A stretch of DNA of 64,000 nucleotides from Chrysomallon squamiferum (taxonomy: Eukaryota > Mollusca > Gastropoda > Neomphalida > Peltospiridae). A model generated the notes under the pieces. That model saw nothing but the letters and a program-made list of their open reading frames with translations, was not told the DNA's origin and searched no databases. Below are positions 50,798-64,000 of the stretch, piece after piece; position 1 is the stretch's first letter, and the number at the start of each line of letters is the position of its first letter. The translations under genes and the position numbers were made by a program. The DNA lies in NCBI GenBank assembly GCA_012295275.1, contig CM022670.1:11548083-11612082 (forward strand), read 5' to 3'.

Positions 50798-52347
50798 ATG
50801 TATATATAAAGATATTCTGGCATAGTAAAGTCATGATCTCAAGGCAACTCGGCTCCTTCATTAGTATTATAGATATGTTGTGAATGGAGTATATGGGTTT
50901 AAGCAAATTCATAGTAAACTAACATGGTTTGTATCATTCTTAGGTCAACCCATTCAGAGAAAGGATCTGTGATGTTTTTTCATCTGCTGGAGATGGTGGC
51001 CTGACTTTTGAAGACTTTCTTGACATGATGTCAGTGTTCAGCGATAATGCACCAAAAAATGTCAAAGTGGAATATGCATTTAGAATCTACGGTGAGAATA
51101 CAAATTCTAATTTGGTGTTGTAGTGCTAAAATTTTCAGATAGCTGAATAAGATCTGCATACTTAGAAATTTTGTTTCAAATCAAATCAAACTGTTCCTTT
51201 TTTCTGCAGATAGGGTTTTAACAAATTTGGAAACTGTTTTATACATGTATATATATATCTGTTCTTTATATTCATCTCAAATACAGTGGGTATACCAAAT
51301 ATTAATGATCATAATGTAATGAGGTGTTTGTTATTTGAAAATTAATAACACTAATTTTCACACTGATTTAGATTTTGATGGTGATGACATGTTGTCAAGC
51401 AATGACTTGAAGAAGGTGGTTGAGAAATTAACTGGAAGCCAACAAACACTGTCAGATGAAGACATGCAGCAGCTTATTGACAATGTAAGTTTCTTTATAT
51501 ACAGTTATGATTAGTAAGCAGTTGCCACCCATTCCTCCTATAATGTCCTGGCAGACCATATTCAAATATATTCGTGTCTCATATTTCTTTCCACTTCACA
51601 GATTCTTGATGAAGCAGATTTGGATGATGATGAAGCATTGTCTTTTGCCGAATTTGAGCATGTAATCTCCAAAGCACCTGATTTTGTCAAGTGAGTAAAT
51701 GCTGTTGACATTATTCAGATAAATTAGTTCAAAAGCTAGACCGGATTTGAGTAACAAGTTGATGAATGTATCCGGTATAAAAGTTTTTGTTAGTATGATG
51801 TCTGAAGTGTCCAGAACCACTTAATGGCTAGGTGCACCTTTGTTGCAGCCATCTTTGAAAACTTACATTTCATTTTTGGCAGAAATATCAGATGTCAGTG
51901 AAATTCCTATAAAGGATACTTTGATCTGGTTAAAGTAATTTAATACATATTTTACGCAGGTTCCCAAGTCATACCAGAAAACACAGACAATTTTGTTGTT
52001 TTCTATCTTCCACCTTGTTAGAATTTACTCTGTTCATCACATAATCAAACTCAGAAATGATGAATGTTGCTCATGGACTCCAAAAAGACTCTAATAATAT
52101 TATTATCATAATATAGATAAAAATAATGGCATAAAACTGATCACACAAAAATGTATCCACTGTTTCTGTTTCAATAGTTTTTAATACTTGACTGAAACTT
52201 ACAGTGGATGCGATCCAAATTTATTTTCTTTATGATCTTATTCAAGTTTTAATCTTTTTAATTTTTTATATCAAATAAAGAATTCTATTCATTTGCATTT
52301 AATTTAATTTTTTTTTTTTTTTTAGCTCATTCCGAATCCGTCTTTGA
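49487..52347 (+). CDS. CIB1: Calcium and integrin-binding protein 1-like (EF-hand)
   Basis: Seven exons join in frame into 185 residues (human CIB1 is 191): 49487-49537, 50186-50220, 50425-50524, 50944-51091, 51372-51484, 51602-51690, 52326-52347. The start MGATSSSF places a glycine at position 2 in an N-myristoylation context, as in CIB proteins. [11 protein letters not shown] and [14 protein letters not shown] are family blocks, followed by [15 protein letters not shown]. Two intact calcium loops follow: EF3 [12 protein letters not shown] (about residues 112-123) and EF4 [12 protein letters not shown] (155-166). The two N-terminal EF-hands are degenerate, as is typical. The tail SFRIRL closes the hydrophobic pocket region. 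CIB1 binds Ca2+ and cytoplasmic tails such as integrin alpha-IIb in vertebrates; partners here are unknown. CIB2-4 are alternatives, but the termini favour CIB1. Confidence 0.92.
50757..50794. repeat. (ATT)n microsatellite
   Basis: A trinucleotide run in CIB1 intron 3, about 150 bp before exon 4. Confidence 0.9.
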
Positions 52348-55300
52348 GGAACTCGTATGAAGTCACATTCAGACAAATCCATTTTTCCTCATTATATATA
52401 ATTATGTGTGTGTTTGTATCTCTGTGTGTGTACATTTACATGTTCTTTGTGATCTGTGATAAAAATTATTTTAACCATATATTTTAACTAACTGATGGTA
52501 GATTTTATTTTTAATTAACTTGTTACCTAAAGCTGTATTTAGCAACAAACTACAAATTATATTTATCTGATACTGCTGATATGCTGAATGGATGCTGTAC
52601 TTTTATCATTAATGTTGTGTAACCAGCATTCCACTCTTATCACTTGTTTAAGGAGGGAATTATTTTCATTTACATCATGAAAAACATTTTATTGCTGCCT
52701 TCGCTCAGAGTATTTAATAATTTCAGATCAACATGTTTTAAATGTATCTTGGGGAAAAAAGGGTTTTTGCATATTCATAATATTGGTACACTTGGAATTT
52801 CTGAGTTGTTAATGGGTTGCCAATGTTTAAATTTAGAAATGAATATTAAGTTTTATATATTGCTTCTAAGATAATCCTTGCTTTTTTTGTTTCACTGCAG
52901 TCACCTAGGTCTCAGTTAGGCTCTGTCACATCCATATAGATACAGCCTTCTCTGTCTGTGTATTGGTTAACCACTGAAAGTATCTTTAAAATCAATTCAC
53001 TGCTGACAGGATAAGCTGTGATAGTTCAATTACACTATAAAACTGCTTGAAAAGAAAGAAACTTAGAAATTCCTGTTACAACACAGAATGTAATTTAAAT
53101 AGAACAAATCCTTTTTACATTATTACCTGATAAAACATAATTGGGTATTTTTTCTTCGTGTGCAATAGGTAGGATATTTAACCATAACAAATATGTTCTG
53201 TGTCAAGTAATCAAAACTATGCCATTATTAAAATTGATGTTATTTGCCCAGTAAAACATTTGTTTCCTCTCTTTAAATTAATAACAACTCTGTTGTCAGT
53301 ATCATTTGATCTAGATGTTATTTTAAATTGACCCAACTTAATATTTGATACAAGTAATGGAAAATATTCTTTAATAACACAGTTTATGACCATGACCAAT
53401 ACTTTATGCATTTTTATAGATTAAATAGTCTCAGAATATTTCATAATTTGAGGGAGGACTTCATTTTTTTACCATTGAAAAGTTTTAATTTGGGGATGTG
53501 AGTATGTTTGATTTTTGGAATACTATTTTTAAAATAAGGAGTTAATGTTCAGCTAATGACAAAAGATAAAGGCAATCATTTCTGTTATTTTTTTTTTTTA
53601 AATATTACTTTTTAGCTGTTATTTCTTCCTGTGAAGACAAAAACTGTGATTTTTCTCATAGTGGCTATTTTTATTATATTTCTACATATTTGGTTGTTAA
53701 TGTACATTGTGATAGATTGCTGGGAAATCTCTGGATCAAAAATATTTTATAATGTAAATAAATAATTATTCTTAACTGTGTTGTTTTGATATATTTTATT
53801 ATTTTTTATGTATTCAATCTTTGTAAATGACAGTCATACAGAGATAACAATTTGAGTCATGAAGAGTTCACTGCCCATTTAAGTTTTTCCCCCCATTTTA
53901 AATACTGTGTCAGCAGAAATACTGTAACAGCATTTTAAACCATTGTTTGGAATATTCAAAGGTGACTGAGATTTGGCTAAAGAAAGAAATCATTTAATGG
54001 ATGCAGTGACTGGCAGTTCATTCTCAACCATCATAATTATTTCTTTCATAAAATTACAGACTCCTTTTTTTTTTTTTGCTACTCTAAACACCTTAATTTG
54101 TTAAAATAAGAGTAATTGTGTTCTGTCATTATGTGAATATGTTGTTCGTATTTTTGTATATAAAACATAGTGCTGCTGTAATATACTTTAAAAAAAAAAA
54201 AAATTATGTCTCACCTGCTGTTGAATATTTTAAATATTTATAATTTATATAAAAAAGAATATTTCAGATTTTAATTGAAAAAATATTTTTAAAATTAAAG
54301 AATTATACATATGTCAGTGTTGTGATACCAAAATGATGATGTCTAAGTAAGGAATAACTATCTCATGTTTGTGATATTAATACAGACATCCTCTCCAGAA
54401 AGGAAACAATTATAAATATGGGAATGCAAGAAAAATATTTATTTGTGATCTTAATGTTGTACATGAGCTCCACTGATTCAAAGATTGCTGGACTCGCTTC
54501 AGAACTTAGAGAACGGACAGTTGCTTATTTCAAGAGAATGAATTAACCCTTTGAATACAAACAGCTGAAAATTTAATTTAAAAAGAAATTAATAACTCCA
54601 TGCTCATTAGGTAATTCAGTCAGTCTCATCTTACAAAATCCCAAAATAGGTAGTGCAAATCTCAGACACTTTGCTTAGGAAGCTCATTATTCAAAGGGTT
54701 AACTGTAACTATAACGATTTATTTTAGCCAACCATTAATATATTTTTATCATATTTCTAACTCACCAAGTGTATATAAATTTATTCTTTTACTGGTAATA
54801 TATCATTTAAACAATTGTTGCTGTATTTCACATAAAACATATTTTAAACAAAATTTAATTTCTTATCAATAGCTTAGGAAGGCTTCATTTCTGCCTCTTC
54901 TCAATGTTTCAGTTCTAACACTATCTAAGAAATGGTTTTAAATATGCAATTTTTATTTTATTAAAATAATGAAAGGTCTGCCATTGTTTGTTGTTATTAA
55001 CTGATGATGCAGTTGTATTCCACCATTTTTTTTTTTTTTTTTATTGTTGTTATATTATTTAATTGTCAAATTAATGCCTGTACTGATTAGTGTAAGACAA
55101 AATGTTATTGGCAACATGTAAATTTAGTGAGAAATAATTCTGAGCTTAAACAACAGCTAGCCCACAAGGGCAGCCGATACAGGGATGTTACAACTTTGAT
55201 ATTTCAGTGTATACAAACAGTTCCATGTGCAAATTAAAAAAAAATCATTGTATGTACCTAAATGTTGGATTTTTTTTAGATTGCAAAAAGAAATTTAATG

Positions 55301-56567
55301 TACAATTCATTAATTTATACATTACAGTATGAATCCAATTCAGATAACAGGTTTTAAAGCTCTGCTTTAATATTTTTATTATTATTATAATTTTTAGTGA
55401 ATTATGTTGGTTTTCTGTTGTTACATAAGGACTCAGAATGTGGCATAACATAACCTTGTCACAGTGCCATCAAGATTCTTTTGACAGTAATGTTTCATTT
55501 TGGCAAAGAAATTGAAGAGATTTCATTTCAGATCTGTTTTTATTATAAGCAGTTGGGTCATTTTAATATTCTCATCAAAACTGACATTTTTGATTTTAAT
55601 AAACTATCACATGTTAACCACCAGTACAAAATTTGGCTTTAGATGTCATTTTTGTTTGGCTGGAACAGCAGCTAGTTGTATTAAAGATTCATGGATATCT
55701 TAAAACATGCAAATGTTTTCTTGGTGTGGCTTATTTGTACATGTTAGCTGTGGTTTTATTTATCAAAGGAAAGGAAAGCAGTTTATAGAAGTAATTTGTC
55801 TAAAAGATATTTTAAGTAATTATTATTAGATGCAGCTCTACCAGTTTTAAAACATAATACATATAGAATAATACTTTATGTTACTGTCAATAGTAAGAGT
55901 AAAAATATTTTAACATGTACCTTCCACATTTAATTCTTGTAGCAAACTTTTAATTTTATTTTTAAAATCAAAATAAGTGAAAAAGTCACTCAGAATATGT
56001 AACAGTATGTTTATTTCACTGATTTATCATTATATATTTTTGCAATATATCATGTCCTTCAGTGAATCATGATTTTAATTGTGCATGATACATTCAATTT
56101 CATTAAATAAAATAATTTAAAAAACAATATAAGCATATCACACAGTAAAAGTAATAAAATTTTCAATAACTTTGTTCAGTAAATAAATTATATTTCATGT
56201 TCAGTAATAAATAATCACACTCTTCAACAACCGATTAAAGATGTAACAGGAAAAGTTGAAGTAAAACTACTTTAAAGTATGAAAGACTAAACAGTATAAA
56301 ATACATGGTAATTAAATCTTGTGGCATGATTTTTCAACAAAATTTTTTAAAAACATTTTTTTTTCCAGTTTATATAAATACAAATGTCTTTGAAGCGTTT
56401 GACAGAAAATTCATTTGTTGACTTGATTTTGTATTGCACACCCTTAAAATATTTGTTTTCGTTTTCATACCGTTTAAAAAAAATAAAAAATCACATAAAA
56501 TAATTTACATCACTGAGCCGTTTACTGTAAGAATACACAAGATTTTTAAAGGTGTGTTTGTGTTCGT
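52348..56567. other. CIB1 3' region and convergent intergenic sequence
   Basis: This 4.2 kb lies between the CIB1 stop and the CIMIP2C stop. The first ~1.4 kb could be CIB1 3'UTR, ending near AATAAA at 53757-53762. The rest is AT-rich with poly(T)/poly(A) tracts (about 54062-54077, 54189-54203, 55025-55042). The short open frames are not protein-like. Confidence 0.5.
53757..53762 (+). terminator. Candidate polyadenylation signal of CIB1
   Basis: AATAAA is followed within about 20 nt by a TGTGTTGTTTT element resembling a GU-rich downstream signal. It would give a 1.4 kb 3'UTR. Earlier weak hexamers exist, so this is tentative. Confidence 0.4.
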
Positions 56568-61362
<4,795 letters not shown>

Positions 61363-62066
61363 CTTGAAACTCTGCAAAAACGAAACCCCCACTGAAACGA
61401 GGTGTTTATTTACATTTTCACAACGCGTTGTAATGTCCTGCCGCGACAAATATAGTGCACAGTAAATCAACGATTCGGTTAATGGGAATGAAAAAACAAA
61501 TATCAAAAGAAGATATGTTTAGCTAACGTCGCATTGGTTTCATACTTTTAGATATTATCTGAAGAGAGATTTCTCTCTCTGTATGTTTTAATGGGTGGCG
61601 CATGAATGTATATAAAGGTGATCATGACAACTGAAATAGTGCTCGTTGTTTATATTTCTATACTACGTAACGGAGAACGGAAATTGAACGGAAGCCGATT
61701 AGCAGCAGCAAGGGTGAACTCCCTCCCCCAAGTATTTGACTGACCCCACTAATTTATTAAAATATATTACTGTTTATACTGTGAATGTCAGTAGATGTAG
61801 TTAGATGCATAGTATTAAATGAGATAAGGTGAATTGTAAAAAAATAGATAAAAACGTGTGTGTGTGTGTGTGTGTGTGTCGAAGTACACGAGTTTAAACC
61901 GGAATAATGTCCACAGCTATTAATGAAAATCTTTTGCAAATTTAGATATGTGGAGTTTTCGATTAATGACGAATAATAATCCGACTCTCTAAAAACAAGC
62001 GAACAAACAAATAAATAAATAAATTTAGTTTATTATATTATTATATCTCTTTCGGATGTGACAGAA

Positions 62067-62132
<66 letters not shown>

Positions 62133-63478
62133 TTAAAACAGCCTGAGCATGCCAACTGATTAAAAATTGAATTGGTGTTAATATATCTGCTATACATAAT
62201 TAGTGACAGGTATAATTCTTGTTTTTACCCGTTCGGGATTAGCACAGCGCAACAAAATCAGAACATGACTAATTAAATAATAATGATAATAATAGGGTTT
62301 TTTTCTTCTTCTTCGTAAAAAAAAAAAAAAAAAAATAAAATAAAATGAATAAAAAAAAATGAAAAAAAATAAAATTTGGCGGCCATTTAAAAAAAAAAAA
62401 AAAAAAAAAAAAAACAAAAAACAAAAACCAACTAATAATAATAATAAAAACAAAAACAAAACAGTTAAGAAGTAACAGCCAGTTATATCAGTAAATCACT
62501 GAAGTTCACGTTTTAGTTAATGTTTTACATTTTTTTTTTTTACTCGTAACGACAAGAAACTTCATTTATAAATAAAAATATTTTTTTGTCCGTTGGCAGC
62601 CATGTTGGACATGACATATTTTCTAACAAATTTTTCAGTCTACTTTGCATTGATAATGAAGGCAATGATCCTTTACTCTTGATACAGAGACTGAAATAAA
62701 ATTTTATCTTTTTTTTTTTTTTTTTCTTCTTCTTCTTCTTCTTTTTATTTATTTATTTATTTTGTTTTTGTTACTAATGATGTGTTTTTTGCTTTTCCGT
62801 TCATTATTATTATTATTTTTAGTCATTCCTCCACGCACTACTCTGAGTGAAAATCCAACAGACAAATATATATATTTTTTATAGAATTATTTCAAGGTCA
62901 GGCTATTTTGTTTTCATAAACTGACCTACCTCTTTATCCATTCATTTAACTTACAGGTAAAGCCTTGGTTAATATTTCCCTTTCTCAAACATACACGATA
63001 TCGACTAATCATCTGCATACGTCATTCATTTCATGAAGTAAGGTTATTATAAAAATGAGAGCAAACACAAAACCTTCATCTTCTGAAACATATTTGTTTA
63101 CAACAGATAGAAAAATAAGAAAAATACAGATGACCTTACATGAACCTCTAATGATTGTGTTTTTCGTATGATTCAGTCATGCATGTCTTATACTGTAAAC
63201 CTGGGCATCGCTTTGAGTACAACAGAACAAATAATAGTAAATAGAAATATTTTTTTTCTTATCAGTGTTTGTTGTTGTTCCCGGATTTGTCAGATCATGA
63301 ATCATAAATGTTTCAGTTAATCTTTTCTACTGGAAATACAGAATCATTTGGGTTGAATAACAATTTTGCGATTTTGACGTGTTAATTTAGAATTTAATAT
63401 TTTTATTTTTATTATTATTCTTTTAATATTTCTAATTTGAACTTCGGGTTTTCGTCTGTTTCAAAACTACTGAATGCA
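61363..63478. promoter_or_regulatory. Divergent intergenic region, CIMIP2C / unrecognised gene
   Basis: This 2.1 kb lies between head-to-head starts. The first ~350 bp next to CIMIP2C is less AT-rich and contains CG dinucleotides. The rest is dominated by simple sequence: (TG)n at 61856-61879, (AAT)n at 62068-62131, poly(A) and A/T tracts at 62318-62414, and T/TTC runs at about 62710-62745. No gene was seen within it. Confidence 0.5.
62068..62131. repeat. (AAT)n microsatellite
   Basis: The longest AAT run in the window, about 64 bp. Confidence 0.9.
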
Positions 63479-63661
63479 ATGGCCGGTTACAGCCGAAGAA
63501 ATCTTGACGTGTATGCTTCGAGAGATGAAGAAAGCAGCGGTGACACCTTTTACACTGGATCCACGTTCACATACCCTCTTCAGAACGATGTCATCAAACC
63601 TCCCTACCAAAGCAATGGCATGGGTATACACCCACTGGCAAAACCATCAGCTAACGTGTGG
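63479..63661 (+). CDS. First exon of an unrecognised gene, runs off the right edge
   Basis: ATG at 63479 in a good context (GCAATGG) opens 61 codons, MAGYSRRNLDVYASRDEESS through HPLAKPSANVW, ending at a strong donor TGG|GTAAGA with phase 0. Composition is clearly coding-like and less AT-rich than the flanks; it is rich in Ser, Tyr, Pro and Asn with no membrane segment. No second exon is visible before the window ends. I do not recognise the family. Short Tyr/Pro/Asn-rich sequences beside a ciliary gene on a shared divergent region invite a cilium-related guess, but that is only context. Confidence 0.6.
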
Positions 63662-64000
63662 GTAAGAATGTCTTTCGTTTTCGTAAACTGTTTATTGACT
63701 AATTGAAGTTTAAGTGTGTAATTGATACTGTTCTGATCAGTGAGCGACAGACACCATTTTGAATTCTTTCCAATCAAATTTTAATATATGCAAATACGTA
63801 TTTTAAATTTATGTTTGCTCGTGATACACGTTATTTAAATTTATGATTGTATCGGAATACACGTTATTTATTAACACCTGTTCATGAATATTTATCTGAC
63901 TAACTGAATAATGTAAGAACTCGTTATTCAGATAAATAAATCTATAGTAATTTTGTTAATCCTGACAAACACTAAATGCTTTGCTGTGCCAGATGAAATC

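Noticed and set aside
63437-63478. Upstream extension of the right-edge exon to 63437
   Set aside because: The codon at 63437 is TTG; the first in-frame ATG in good context is 63479.

Overview
The window is metazoan nuclear DNA: strongly AT-rich, with long A/T tracts, many (AC)n, (AT)n and (AAT)n microsatellites, and protein-coding genes split into short exons by GT-AG introns. The proteins (RNA polymerase subunit, ESCRT-I, selenoprotein glutathione peroxidase, adenylate kinase 3, ciliary proteins) fit a bilaterian invertebrate with motile cilia or flagella. A mollusc or other lophotrochozoan is plausible, but a chelicerate cannot be excluded by reading alone. Exons were assembled by hand, and in the six complete genes every splice junction keeps the reading frame. 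Protein lengths match the human orthologue where I know it (RPB5 210 aa, VPS28 220 against 221, CIMIP2C 201).

Layout. 1-10811 (-): first two coding exons of a ZSWIM4/5/6-like gene, separated by a 9 kb intron; the rest lies off the left edge. 10812-19113: 8.3 kb without a convincing gene but with several patches of less AT-rich, possibly regulatory sequence. 19114-26653 (-): POLR2E/RPB5, eight exons. 27536-30553 (+): GPX4-type selenoprotein with an in-frame UGA and a recognisable type II SECIS in its 3'UTR. 32849-33682 (-): nucleoredoxin-like 2. 35339-40840 (+): AK3. 42320-48998 (-): VPS28, nine exons, whose second intron carries a 2.85 kb DNA transposon with ~0.63 kb terminal inverted repeats. 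49487-52347 (+): CIB1-like EF-hand protein. 56568-61362 (-): CIMIP2C (FAM166C). 63479 to the right edge (+): first exon of an unrecognised gene.

From RPB5 onward the genes alternate strictly in strand. This gives four head-to-head pairs (RPB5/GPX4, NXNL2/AK3, VPS28/CIB1, CIMIP2C/unknown) and three tail-to-tail junctions. The genes are not an obvious pathway; the order looks like a run of bidirectional promoters. The most interesting items are the GPX4 Sec/SECIS unit with a two-start architecture, the long-TIR transposon with degraded zinc-finger-like coding remnants inside VPS28, a hydrophobic candidate exon inside the CIMIP2C locus that is in phase with its last exon, and an orphan ~100-codon ORF beside CCAAT/CRE-like motifs in the left intergenic region. 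I saw no convincing undescribed system.
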